DNA of 64,000 nt, taken from contig JAUHYW010000005.1 in NCBI GenBank assembly GCA_030426085.1, forward strand, positions 165,947 to 229,946, written 5' to 3'. Every line of letters starts with the position of its first letter. The stretch's first letter is position 1. Below, piece by piece: positions 50,490 to 58,867 of this stretch. The translations under genes and the position numbers were made by a program. Source of the DNA: a bacterium. Its GTDB lineage: Bacteria > Myxococcota_A > Bradymonadia > UBA7976 > UBA1532. The notes under the pieces were generated by a model. That model made no database searches. It was not told the origin of the DNA and saw nothing but the letters and a program-made list of their open reading frames with translations.

Positions 50490-50884
50490 CACTGCCATTT
50501 GCGCACCGTGAGGGAGATGGTCTGGTCCTCGCTGACCTCGTCGGTCTCGATGGCGTAGCCCTGGGCCGTCACCTCGGCGAGCACCTTGTGATAGGCATAG
50601 CGCTGGGTCACCTGCCGCACGAAGGCCTCCTGGGTCAAGCCCAGCGTCGTCTCGACCCCCCACCAGTCGGCGACGAACTCGTAGCCGGTCTCGGTGGCCT
50701 TGACCCCCACGTCGTAGGTCTTGCTGGCGTGGATCGACAGCTCGGCGGTCTCGAGCTGCCCCAGGTAGCCCTTGACCGCGACCCCCTGCTCGGCCTCCGA
50801 GAAGGCGAAGCCCAGGTCTTTCAAGGCTTTCTTGAGGCAGACGAGGTCCTTGATCTTCGTCTCGACGGTCGTGAAGTGGCTCAT
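50489..50884 (-). CDS. DUF1257 protein (Ycf35-like)
   Basis: 131 aa. Begins [21 protein letters not shown] and continues [32 protein letters not shown], the pattern of plastid/cyanobacterial Ycf35 (DUF1257). Its function is unknown in any organism I know of. It lies between Ycf46-like and DUF2997 genes with one-base overlaps on both sides. The conserved pairing of Ycf46, Ycf35 and DUF2997 in distant bacteria implies a shared task. Confidence 0.8.
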   Translation of the reverse strand: MSHFTTVETKIKDLVCLKKALKDLGFAFSEAEQGVAVKGYLGQLETAELSIHASKTYDVGVKATETGYEFVADWWGVETTLGLTQEAFVRQVTQRYAYHKVLAEVTAQGYAIETDEVSEDQTISLTVRKWQ

Positions 50885-52470
50885 CAGGCGTCCTCCAGCT
50901 CGAGCCCGCGGAAGCCGGCCGGCACCGCGGCCTGGGCCCCGCTCTCGGGGGCCGGGGCGTCGTCGTCGTCCCGCAGGATGGGCTGACCGCTCGCGCTGCG
51001 GGCCCGGGTGCCGGCCCACTCCCGCAGCTCGTCGATGCGCTCCTTCATCGTCATCGACAGCGGGATCACCTCTCGCGCCGCCCGCTCGACCCGCTCGGTG
51101 TCCAGCTCGGCGTCTTCGAAGAAGGCGTCGTACAGCGCCGAGACCACCGCCTGCTCGATCTCGGCCCCCGAGAAGCCCCGGGTCGCCCGGCCGATGGCCT
51201 CGAGGTCGAAGTTCGCCGGGTCGCGCTTCTTCTTGGTGAGGTGGATCCCGGCGATCTCCCGCCGCTCGGCCTCGCTGGGCATGTCGACGAAGAAGATCTC
51301 GTCGAACCGCCCCTTGCGCAAGAGCTCGGGCGGCATCAGGGAGACGTCGTTGGCGGTGGCGATCACGAAGACCGCGCTCTCCTTCTCCTGCAGCCAGGTG
51401 ATGAAGCTGCCGAAGACCCGGGCGGTGGTGCCGGCGTCGCTCTGGCCCGACGACTGCACCCCCGAGAAGCCCTTCTCCAGCTCGTCGAGCCACAGCACGG
51501 CGGGCGCGACGGCCTCGGCGGTTTGGATGACCTTGCGGATGTTCTCCTCGCTCGAGCCGACCAGCCCGCTGAAGACCTTGCCCACGTCCAGCCGCAGCAG
51601 CGGCATCTGCCACAGCGCGCCGACGGCCTTGGCGGTCAGCGACTTGCCGCAGCCGGGGATGCCGATGAGCAGGATGCCCTTGGGCACCGGCAGGCCGAAG
51701 TCGCGGGCCTTCTGGGTGAACGCGTTCTGCCGCTTGGCCAGCCACTCCTTGAGGACCTCGAGCCCGCCGACGTCGCCGAACTGCTGGTCGCTCTCGTAGT
51801 ACTCGAGCAGCCCCGACTTGCGGATGATGGCCTTCTTCTCGCTGAGGATGGTGCCGATGTCGAAGTCCCGGTGGCGCACCAGGCTCTTCGAGAGCACGTA
51901 GCTCGCCTCGTGGTAGGTCAGCCCCAGCGCGGCCTCGGTGAACCGGTCGAGGGCCTCCTCGTCGTGCTTCAGCCGGTAGGCCGCGCCGAAGTCGGCCACC
52001 AGCGCCCGCAGCTCCTCGCGGTCGGGCAGGCTGAAGTCGACGACGACCAGCTCCTTCTCCAGCTCGGTCGGCACCTTGAGCGTCGGCGAGAGCAGGATGA
52101 GGTTGCGCGGCTTGTCGCTCTCCTTGAACTCCCGGTGGCAGTCGCGCAGGCGGCGCACCACCATCGGGTTCTTGAGGTACGGGTGGAAGTCCCGCAGCAC
52201 GATCAGGCCCCGGTCGTCGAAGTTGACCACGAAGTTGAGGGCCTTGATCGGGTCGGTGATGTCGTGCTGCTCGTCCCCCGAGAAGCCCTCGGTGATCGAC
52301 CAGAACAAGAGCTTGCGGGGGTGGGTGCCCTTCTGGTTCAGCCGGGTCTGGATGTCGCGCACCGCGTCCTCGACCCGCTCCTCCTCGCCGCTGACCACCG
52401 CGATGAGCGGGTAGCGGGCCTGGACGAGGTGTCGCAGCTCGGTGCGGCTCTCGATGCGCTGGACGGTCAC
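50884..52470 (-). CDS. Ycf46-type AAA+ ATPase
   Basis: 528 aa, GTG start after a GGAG site. The N-terminal ~230 residues are the Ycf46-specific part ([36 protein letters not shown]). The AAA+ module has Walker A GIPGCGKS (270-277), Walker [10 protein letters not shown] (Asp329-Glu330), sensor region [11 protein letters not shown] and arginine-finger candidates in [13 protein letters not shown] (Arg385, Arg388). The tail is disordered and ends [11 protein letters not shown] protein of the divergent operon (55346-55840) ends GFRGLEFD, so the tails may share a binding partner. AAA+ proteins of this kind remodel protein complexes; client unknown. Confidence 0.88.
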   Translation of the reverse strand: MTVQRIESRTELRHLVQARYPLIAVVSGEEERVEDAVRDIQTRLNQKGTHPRKLLFWSITEGFSGDEQHDITDPIKALNFVVNFDDRGLIVLRDFHPYLKNPMVVRRLRDCHREFKESDKPRNLILLSPTLKVPTELEKELVVVDFSLPDREELRALVADFGAAYRLKHDEEALDRFTEAALGLTYHEASYVLSKSLVRHRDFDIGTILSEKKAIIRKSGLLEYYESDQQFGDVGGLEVLKEWLAKRQNAFTQKARDFGLPVPKGILLIGIPGCGKSLTAKAVGALWQMPLLRLDVGKVFSGLVGSSEENIRKVIQTAEAVAPAVLWLDELEKGFSGVQSSGQSDAGTTARVFGSFITWLQEKESAVFVIATANDVSLMPPELLRKGRFDEIFFVDMPSEAERREIAGIHLTKKKRDPANFDLEAIGRATRGFSGAEIEQAVVSALYDAFFEDAELDTERVERAAREVIPLSMTMKERIDELREWAGTRARSASGQPILRDDDDAPAPESGAQAAVPAGFRGLELEDA

Positions 52471-52510
52471 GGCTCTCCGATCCTGTCTGGTGGCGTTCTT
52501 CGGTGCATCG

Positions 52511-52543
52511 TCTGCTCGGTGTCTGCTCGATGTCCGCTCGGTC
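52511..52543. repeat. Three tandem 11-bp repeats
   Basis: TCTGCTCGGTG, TCTGCTCGATG and TCCGCTCGGTC follow each other without gap in the 90-bp spacer between the FHA gene and the Ycf46-like gene. Eleven bp is about one helical turn, so they could be protein-binding sites or simply duplicated DNA. They lie just upstream of the Ycf46 start codon in the reading direction of the operon. Confidence 0.6.
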
Positions 52544-52560
52544 GGGCCGGGCCCGCCGGC

Positions 52561-54501
52561 TCAGCTCCCGTAGCCGTGGTTCTGCAGCAGCTCGCGGAAG
52601 CGCCGCATCTGCCGCCGGAACCGCTTGGCCGAGTCCTCCGCCCGGGTGATCGCCTCCTCGGCCGACTCCATCGTCAGGCCGGCGTCGATGTCGTCCGCCG
52701 TGCGCCGGATGTCGGCCACCGCGGCCGGGTCGTCGCCCCGGCGCAGCACCTCGGCGGCGTCGACGATCGGCCGCAGGTCCCGGATCATGCCCCCCGAGAG
52801 GTCGACGTTGGTCCGCAGGTCGGCGGCGAGGTCGTTGAGCCCCTCGTAGACCGCGATCGCCTCGCCGAGCAGCGCCCCGGCGTCGCCCCCGCCGCCGCCC
52901 GACCGCTCCTGCAGCCGGTCGACGACCAGCTCGAGCCGGCGGACCTCGCCCTCGGCCCGCACCCGGGACCGCTCGGCCTCGTGGCGCTCCCGCTCGGCGG
53001 ACTCCAGCCGCTGCTCGAGGTCGGCGAGCGCGCCGGGGTCGGGCCCCTGGGCCCCGCCGCCGGTCTCCACCTCGTGGCGCAGGTCGCGGTTCTCCCGCTT
53101 GAGCTCGTTGATCTGGTCCATCAGGCGCCGGCTGCTGCCCGACGCCTTGCCCGCCTCGGCCACCTGCCGCTCGAGGTCGGCGTTCTCCCGGGCGAGGGTC
53201 TGGGCCTGCCGCTCGGCCTCGCTGCGGGCCTGACGCTCGGCGTCGAGCTCGGCCGAGATCTTGGACACCTGGGCCCCGCCGGCCTCCCGGGAGCGCTCCT
53301 CGGCGTGCTCCGCCCGCTGCCGCCAGCGGTCGACCTCGCCCTGGAGGTGCTCGAGCATCTCCTGCTTGTCGGCGTCGACCTGCCGCAGGTGGTCGAGCTG
53401 CTCGTTGAGCTTGCGGATCTTGGCCCGGTCGTCCTCCGAGACGAACTTCAGCTCTTCGTTCTGCTTGCGCGCGCTCTGCAGGTCGTACTCGGCGACCTCG
53501 AGCTGCTGCTGGATGTCGCGGATGGCCTTGTCGCGCTGGCGCACCTCGCGCTTGAGGTCGTTGACGTCGTCGGCGAGCTTCTGCTCTTGCAGCCCGCTGA
53601 CCTCCTGGTTGGACCGGAGCTGCTCCAGCCGCTGGCGGGCCTCGCTCAGCTCGACGTCGAGGTCGACCTTCTCCCGGCGATACTCCTCGAGCTGGCTCTG
53701 CTGGGCGGCGACCTGCTCTCGCAGCCGCACCGCGCGCTCGGCCTGGGTGTCGGCCTGCTCCTGGGCCCGGGCCCGGGCGGCCTCGAGCTCGGCGATGCGC
53801 CGCTCGCGCTGCTCGACGTCGGCCCGCAGCTCGTCGACCCGGCCCTCGAGGCGGGCCTTCTCCTCCCGGTCGGCCTCGCTCTCGCCGCCGCTGTTCTTGA
53901 GCCGCTCGTACAGCCCGCGCCAGTTGGCGGCCTCCTCCAGCGCCCGCTCGAGGGCCTGGCGGGGGTCGCCGTTGATGATGCTGTCCTCCATGTCGGGCGG
54001 GCGCCCGCCGCCGGTCGGCGGCTCGACGCGCACCGGCTCGGCGTGGTCGAGGTTGCTCGGCCCGCGGGAGTCGCGCGAGATCGGGGGCCGCACCGTCTGC
54101 ACCCCGGCGTTGTCGGTGCGCCGCTTGAGGGGGCCGACGACCTTGATGTCGGAGCGGGAGTCGAGCACCCCCCCCGCCACCGGGGACGGCCCGGTCGGCG
54201 ACGCCTGCTCGACGTACTGGAGCCGGAAGTCGCCGCAGCGCAGCTCGTCGCCGTCCCGCAGCGCGGAGCGGGTGATGCGCTGGTTGTTGACGTAGGTGCC
54301 GTTGGAGCTGTTGAGGTCCTCGACCATACAGCTCTGCCCGTCGAAGTCGAGCCGGGCGTGCTTGCGCGAGACCGACGGCTGGCTCACCGTCACCGTGCAG
54401 TGCGGATGACGGCCGATGGACGCCTCCCGACCGGGGGTGAGCGGCTGCTCCTCCTTCCGGCCGTCGGGCAGCGTATAGACCAGGCTGGCCTGACGGGGCA
54501 T
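52561..54501 (-). CDS. FHA-domain coiled-coil protein
   Basis: 646 aa. FHA phosphothreonine-binding domain about 1-95: GR in ASIGRHPHC, SRKH in PSVSRKHARL, and NSSNGTYVNN, all the usual contact residues. A linker with several Ser/Thr (about 95-175) leads to a long coiled coil (about 180-520; AELEAARARAQEQADTQAE style), and a helical C-terminal domain (about 560-646). It could link kinase signalling to the Ycf46-type complex, since a Ser/Thr kinase and PP2C are encoded in this window. First gene of the operon; promoter candidate at 54543-54571. Confidence 0.88.
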   Translation of the reverse strand: MPRQASLVYTLPDGRKEEQPLTPGREASIGRHPHCTVTVSQPSVSRKHARLDFDGQSCMVEDLNSSNGTYVNNQRITRSALRDGDELRCGDFRLQYVEQASPTGPSPVAGGVLDSRSDIKVVGPLKRRTDNAGVQTVRPPISRDSRGPSNLDHAEPVRVEPPTGGGRPPDMEDSIINGDPRQALERALEEAANWRGLYERLKNSGGESEADREEKARLEGRVDELRADVEQRERRIAELEAARARAQEQADTQAERAVRLREQVAAQQSQLEEYRREKVDLDVELSEARQRLEQLRSNQEVSGLQEQKLADDVNDLKREVRQRDKAIRDIQQQLEVAEYDLQSARKQNEELKFVSEDDRAKIRKLNEQLDHLRQVDADKQEMLEHLQGEVDRWRQRAEHAEERSREAGGAQVSKISAELDAERQARSEAERQAQTLARENADLERQVAEAGKASGSSRRLMDQINELKRENRDLRHEVETGGGAQGPDPGALADLEQRLESAERERHEAERSRVRAEGEVRRLELVVDRLQERSGGGGGDAGALLGEAIAVYEGLNDLAADLRTNVDLSGGMIRDLRPIVDAAEVLRRGDDPAAVADIRRTADDIDAGLTMESAEEAITRAEDSAKRFRRQMRRFRELLQNHGYGS

Positions 54502-54542
54502 GGGACGACTCCTGGGGCGGCGCCGGCGGATGCGGACCGCCG

Positions 54543-54571
54543 ACTATATCCCCGCGCCTGCACCGCCGCAA
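54543..54571 (-). promoter_or_regulatory. Candidate promoter of the FHA/Ycf46 operon
   Basis: On the - strand TTGCGG (54571-54566) and TATAGT (54548-54543) are 17 bp apart. The -10 matches 5/6, the -35 only 3/6. Start codon 54501 follows at about 35 nt from the expected start site, with AGGAG in the leader. Good position; unproven. Confidence 0.5.
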
Positions 54572-54605
54572 TCGGCGGGCCGCGTCTCCCCCGGCCCTGC
54601 CCGGA

Positions 54606-54622
54606 GGAGGGGATGCCCCTCC
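54606..54622. promoter_or_regulatory. Perfect inverted repeat in divergent spacer
   Basis: GGAGGGG and CCCCTCC separated by ATG form a 7-bp inverted repeat in the 186-bp spacer between the two divergent operons (FHA/Ycf46 and pentapeptide). It is placed about 35 bp upstream of the -35 candidate of the FHA operon. It could be an operator shared by both sides. Confidence 0.35.
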
Positions 54623-54687
54623 GTCATAACAGCATTGCCCCCGCCGCCCCAAAATGAGACGACAGTGCAGGCAGACGAACGGCGAAG

Positions 54688-55353
54688 ATGAACCCCCAGA
54701 CCCCCCGAGACGTGCTCGCCCTGCGCGGCGGAGAGCTGGCCGACGCCGGCCTCGAACGCTTCGACCTGCGCACCGCCGATCTGGCCGGCACCCGCTTCAC
54801 CCGGGTGCGCCTGCGGCGGGTGGCCCTGGCGAGCGCCCGCCTCGAAGAGGCCGACCTGGCCGATGTCGAGGCGGTCGCCTGCGACCTCCAGATGGCCGCG
54901 CTCGACCGGGCCCGGATCCACGGCGGCGGGTGGCAGGGCTGCAACCTGGCCGGGGTCCGGGCCGCCCGCTCCCGCTGGCGGCACGTGCACCTGCTCGACT
55001 GCCGGCTGTCGGGCATCGACCTGACCGGGGCCCGCTGGCGCTCGGTCGAGCTCGAGGGCGGCGAGACCGCCTCGCTGCGCCTCGAGCGGTCCCTGCTGAT
55101 GGGCTGCCGGCTGCACGCCCCCCGCCTGGGCGGGGCCTCGCTCAACCGGGTCCGGCTGAGCGGCGCCTTCGTGCTGGAGTGCGACCTGCGGGCGGCCAAC
55201 TTCTACGCCGCCGACCTGCGGCGGGCGGTCTTCGTCAAGTGCGACCTGCGCGAGGCGTGCTTCGCCGCCGCCGACCTGCGGGGCGCGGTCTTCGTCGACT
55301 GCCTCACCGAACGCATCGACTGGGCCGACGCCCGAAGGGACGCCGATGGCTGA
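54688..55353 (+). CDS. Pentapeptide-repeat protein
   Basis: 221 aa made almost wholly of A(D/N)LxxAxL-type pentapeptides (e.g. RLEEADLADVEAVACDL, SLNRVRLSGAFVLECDL, AANFYAADLRRAVFVKCDL). These form a right-handed quadrilateral beta helix. Possible roles include DNA mimicry or scaffolding. Conserved Cys appear at regular places (CDL/CRL). It is the first gene of a rightward operon divergent from FHA/Ycf46. It overlaps the next gene by 8 bp. Confidence 0.88.
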   Translation: MNPQTPRDVLALRGGELADAGLERFDLRTADLAGTRFTRVRLRRVALASARLEEADLADVEAVACDLQMAALDRARIHGGGWQGCNLAGVRAARSRWRHVHLLDCRLSGIDLTGARWRSVELEGGETASLRLERSLLMGCRLHAPRLGGASLNRVRLSGAFVLECDLRAANFYAADLRRAVFVKCDLREACFAAADLRGAVFVDCLTERIDWADARRDADG

Positions 55354-55840
55354 CACGCCCTGGGAGACCCTCTACGAAGAGCTGGAGACGGCCACCGCCG
55401 AGTACGAGCGCGGCGAGCTGGTCGGCCTGCTGCGCGACCTGATCCGGGAGTACGTCATCGAGCGGGGCCTGCCCACCGGGGCGCCGACCGCGACGACGCC
55501 CGACCTGAGCAGCCTCGACTTCCCCCGGCTGATCACCTGGCTCAAGCGCAACCTCGCGGTGCCCGAGCTGGGGCTGTTCGAGGTGGACGGCGACCGGGTG
55601 ATCGTGCAGGCCGACGGGCCCCGGGTGCTGGGGGCGACGCCGACCGAGATGCCCCCCCCGCCGCCGCCGACCCGGCGGGAGGCCGAGCGGCCCCCCGCGA
55701 CCCGCCCGGCCCGCCCGGCGGCGCTGCGGCCCGGCACGGCCGAGCAGCGCTCCCAGAGCGCGACCCGCCGGGCGCAGGCCGAGGCCGAGAAGGCGGCCGA
55801 GAAGCTCAGCCCCGGCTTCCGCGGGCTGGAGTTCGATTGA
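55346..55840 (+). CDS. Hypothetical protein with GFRGLE C-terminal tail
   Basis: 164 aa. N-terminal ~100 residues folded and helical (MADTPWETLYEELETATAEYERGELVGLLRDLIREYVIE), then a Pro/Arg/Ala-rich disordered part. It ends LSPGFRGLEFD, very like the end [10 protein letters not shown] of the Ycf46-type ATPase of the divergent operon. Not recognised otherwise. It overlaps the pentapeptide gene by 8 bp and the next gene by 3 bp. Its link to the ATPase is inferred from the shared tail. Confidence 0.7.
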   Translation: MADTPWETLYEELETATAEYERGELVGLLRDLIREYVIERGLPTGAPTATTPDLSSLDFPRLITWLKRNLAVPELGLFEVDGDRVIVQADGPRVLGATPTEMPPPPPPTRREAERPPATRPARPAALRPGTAEQRSQSATRRAQAEAEKAAEKLSPGFRGLEFD

Positions 55841-56244
55841 GCCGGCCGGTGCCCCCGTGGCACGACGGCCTCGACGGGTGCGCCCGGCGCCGCTGGCGGC
55901 TGGCCGAGGACGCCTTCGCCGAGGCGGCCGAGGCGATGGGCGACGACCCCCGCCCCGCGCTGGGTCGGGCGCTGTGCCTGCTGGCCCTCGGCCGGACCAA
56001 CCCCGCGCTGGTGCTGCTCGAGACCGACCCCCGCCTCGACCCCGACGACCCGCTGTGGGGGGCGCGCGTCCGCTGGCTGCGGGCCTGCGCCCGGCTCGAT
56101 GGGGGGGATCCGCTCGGCGCCGAGCAGGCCGCGGCGGGGCTGGCGCCCGACGCCCGCCGCCGGGTGCGGGCGGCCACGCTGCTGCGGGAGGGGCGCTTCG
56201 CCGAGGGGGTGGCCGCGCTGCTGGAGGGCCGCCGGCCGGTCTGA
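55837..56244 (+). CDS. Hypothetical small TPR-like protein
   Basis: 135 aa. Start TTG 55837 overlaps the previous stop (TTGA). Helical repeats with TPR-like spacing (RRRWRLAEDAFAEAAEAMGDDPRPALGRALCLLALGR and GAEQAAAGLAPDARRRVRAATLLREG). The function is unknown. Third gene of the pentapeptide operon. A downstream alternative start is possible, but the coupling favours TTG. Confidence 0.55.
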   Translation: MSRPVPPWHDGLDGCARRRWRLAEDAFAEAAEAMGDDPRPALGRALCLLALGRTNPALVLLETDPRLDPDDPLWGARVRWLRACARLDGGDPLGAEQAAAGLAPDARRRVRAATLLREGRFAEGVAALLEGRRPV

Positions 56245-56262
56245 GCCGACGGGCGGGCCCGC

Positions 56263-57036
56263 TCAGCGGGTCTTCACCTTGACCACGACCACGGTGATGT
56301 TGTCGGTGCCCCCGGCCTGATTGGCGGTGCGCACCAGCGCGTCGGCCGCGTCCTGGGGGTCGTCGTTGCCTTGCAGGATCTGCTTGACGATCCAGTCGTC
56401 GACGAGGTCCGACAGCCCGTCGGAGCACGACATGTAGACGTCGCCCGGCCGCGGTCGATCGCGGGTCAGCTCGGCGTCGACGTCGTCCTCGAGCCCCACC
56501 GCCCGCACGATCACGTTCGAGCCGGCCTTGGCCCGGGCCTCGGCGTCGCTGAGGTGGAAGAAGCGCTTGAGGTGGTTGACGAGCGAGTGGTCCTCGGTGA
56601 GCTGGCGCAGGTCGTCGCCCCGCAGGCGGTAGCAGCGGCTGTCGCCGACGTGGGCGATGATCAGGCCCACGTCGTCGCTGTAGCTCATCACCACCAGGGT
56701 GGTGCCCATGCCCTCGCACTCGGGGTCGACCTGCGAGCGGTTGTAGATCCGGATGTTGGCCACCCGCACCGCGTTGAGCAGCGAGTTCTCGTCGTACGAG
56801 CGGCTCTCGCTGATCTCGAACGGCCAGTCGAAGTCGGGCTCGTGGCGCCAGCGGGTCATGAAGTCGATGACCTTGGAGACCGCCATCTGGCTGGCCACCT
56901 GCCCCGAGCTGTGCCCGCCCATGCCGTCGGCGAGCACCCACAGGCGCTCGGCGGGCACCAGGCTGAACGCGTCCTCGTTGGCTTCGCGGACCCGCCCGGT
57001 GTCGGTGGCCCCCGCGGCCTGGAAGATCAGACCCAT
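56263..57036 (-). CDS. PP2C-family Ser/Thr protein phosphatase
   Basis: 257 aa, cytoplasmic. PP2C motifs in order: TDTGRVREANEDAF, LADGMGGHSSGQ, LIIAHVGDSRCYRLR, LTEDHSLVNHLK, MSCSDGLSDLV and GGTDNITVVVVKV, so all metal ligands appear present. It is likely to reverse the phosphorylation of kinase targets; FHA protein and kinase are in the same window. Start ATG 57036; 60 bp downstream of the next gene. Converges with the TPR-like gene (18 bp). Confidence 0.93.
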   Translation of the reverse strand: MGLIFQAAGATDTGRVREANEDAFSLVPAERLWVLADGMGGHSSGQVASQMAVSKVIDFMTRWRHEPDFDWPFEISESRSYDENSLLNAVRVANIRIYNRSQVDPECEGMGTTLVVMSYSDDVGLIIAHVGDSRCYRLRGDDLRQLTEDHSLVNHLKRFFHLSDAEARAKAGSNVIVRAVGLEDDVDAELTRDRPRPGDVYMSCSDGLSDLVDDWIVKQILQGNDDPQDAADALVRTANQAGGTDNITVVVVKVKTR

Positions 57037-57096
57037 CGCTTCAGACCCATCGCGTCGGACCGTCGTCGACCCATCGTCCGCCCCGCTCCCCCGCCG

Positions 57097-57516
57097 TCAA
57101 TCGGGGTCGATCTTGGCTTCGATCGAGTACATCGTCGAGCACTTCTTGCCCGACGAGTTGACCCAGACGAAGAGCCGGGTCGGCTCGACCACCCGCCGCA
57201 CGAGCTGCACGTACTGATTGTTCGACTGCACCTCGCGGGCCATCTGGGCCCCGTACTTGTCGCGCAGGTACAGCTCGCAGTTGCCGCCGGGGGTGTCGAA
57301 GTGGGTGGTCACGGTGACCAGCCCCTGCTGCTCGACGAAGAAGATCTTCCAGTCGCTCTTGTCGACGTCCCACGTCAGCGAGTCGGTGATGACCTTGTTG
57401 AGCGGCAGCGGCTTGGCCTGATGCCGGTGACCGTCGGGGTCCTCGAGCTTCTTCTCGGCGCCCCCGCAGGCGGCCAGCGCCAGCCCGACCAGACCCATCA
57501 GCAGCGTACGCCGCAT
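57097..57516 (-). CDS. Hypothetical lipoprotein
   Basis: 139 aa with a lipobox (LALAACGG, about 13-19). The C-terminal domain (about 40-139) is beta-rich with WDVDKSDWKIFFVEQQGLVTV and ends KKCSTMYSIEAKIDPD. Unknown. GGAGGAGGGG ribosome site before ATG 57516. It is followed by the PP2C gene at a 60-bp spacing; a link is possible. An 83-bp spacer to the upstream gene shows nothing. Confidence 0.75.
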   Translation of the reverse strand: MRRTLLMGLVGLALAACGGAEKKLEDPDGHRHQAKPLPLNKVITDSLTWDVDKSDWKIFFVEQQGLVTVTTHFDTPGGNCELYLRDKYGAQMAREVQSNNQYVQLVRRVVEPTRLFVWVNSSGKKCSTMYSIEAKIDPD

Positions 57517-57599
57517 CGCGCCCCTCCTCCGAACTCCGAGTGGTGGATCGGTTGTAGCCGGGGGCCCCGGCGGCGTCAACCGGGCGCCGCTCGGCGCGC

Positions 57600-58853
57600 T
57601 CACAGGTCGAACGCCGCTTCGAGGGTCACGAAGAACTCGGTGGCCGGGGCGTAGGCCGCCGGCGGCTCGCCCTCGTCGAGCGGCCCGTCGGGGGCGTCGG
57701 CCGGCACCCGCCAGACCCGGGCCAGGGTCAGGTCGACCCACCACCCCGGGCTGAGCTGCATCGTCGCCGCGGCCGCCGCGAGGGCCAGGGCCGGGTCGAA
57801 GACCGAGGTCCGCTCGGGGCCGCCCCGCTGATGCCAGAACGCGCTGACCCGCACCGCGTCGGTCGGCACCTGGAGCGACACGGTCAGATCCGCGCGGCCC
57901 TCGGCGAGCGCGTCGGCGTACTCCGCGCCGACCACCACCGCCTCGGCCCAGGCCACCGTCAGCCCCGCCCGGCCGCCGAGCGTGGCCGGCAGGTCGTCGG
58001 CCACCGCCAGCCGCCGCCGGTGGCGGTCGACGAGGTAGCCCACGTCGAACGGGCTCCACAGGTAGCCCTCGGCCAGCCCGATGGCCTCCAGCCGGCCCTC
58101 GACCCGCCACGCGTCGCCCTCGCCGGCCCGCACCGCCCCGGCCAGCCCCAGGTGAGCCCCGAAGCGGGTCCGGTCGAGCAGTTGAAGCGCAAGATAACCT
58201 TGCAGCGCCCGGTCGTCCGCCGGCTCGACGAGGTCGTAGCCCGCCTCGACCCCCAGGCCGGTGAACGCCCCGGTCTCCCCCCGCAGGCGGCCGGTCTCGT
58301 CGGCGGCGCCGGTCCAGGTCTCGGGGGCGGCGGTGTCGGCGGCGAAGGTCAGCGCGGCGCTCCACCGCTCGGCGAAGGCCGCCGCCGCCCGGACCCCGAA
58401 CACCGGGGGCCCGAGGAGGTGGTCGGCGAAGGCGTCGATGCGCAGCGCCTCGCCCTGCCAGTCCACCGCCAGCCCCAGCCGGTGGTGGTCGTCGTCGACC
58501 CCGTTGTGATAGCGCCGCACCAGCGTGCCGTGGCCCAGGGTCAGGTCGGTCAGCCCGCCCACCCGGACCAGCTCGCCGTAGCGGGCGAAGCGCAGCAGCC
58601 GGCCGAAGTCCCCCGGCTCGTCCCAGTCCCGGGCCCGGATGGTCGCGTCGGCGAAGCGCACCCGCAGCGGAGCCTGGATGGCCATGGCGAAGGCCCCCGA
58701 CTGCACCCCGGCCCAGGGGTTGACCAGCAGGTGGGTCGCCCCGTCGACCACCCCCGCCCCGACCCGGGCCCCGGCCTGCCACGTCGTCGCGTCGGGCGGC
58801 GGCGCGTCGACCGCGGCGGCCGGCGCCGGGCCGAGCAGGGCGATCGCGAACAT
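57600..58853 (-). CDS. Predicted outer-membrane/beta-barrel protein
   Basis: About 417 aa from ATG 58853. Exported (ALLGPAPAAAVDA), followed by regular amphipathic strands and ending in FFVTLEAAFDL, an outer-membrane-type final strand. Looks like a porin-like barrel, not a recognised family. With ATG 58853 the signal lacks a basic N-terminal part; a CTG at 58871, overlapping the previous stop as CTGA, would add MRRAAA and give a normal signal peptide. Third gene after the RavA/ViaA-like pair. Function unknown. Confidence 0.65.
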   Translation of the reverse strand: MFAIALLGPAPAAAVDAPPPDATTWQAGARVGAGVVDGATHLLVNPWAGVQSGAFAMAIQAPLRVRFADATIRARDWDEPGDFGRLLRFARYGELVRVGGLTDLTLGHGTLVRRYHNGVDDDHHRLGLAVDWQGEALRIDAFADHLLGPPVFGVRAAAAFAERWSAALTFAADTAAPETWTGAADETGRLRGETGAFTGLGVEAGYDLVEPADDRALQGYLALQLLDRTRFGAHLGLAGAVRAGEGDAWRVEGRLEAIGLAEGYLWSPFDVGYLVDRHRRRLAVADDLPATLGGRAGLTVAWAEAVVVGAEYADALAEGRADLTVSLQVPTDAVRVSAFWHQRGGPERTSVFDPALALAAAAATMQLSPGWWVDLTLARVWRVPADAPDGPLDEGEPPAAYAPATEFFVTLEAAFDL

Positions 58854-58867
58854 GGCGGCTGCGCGTC

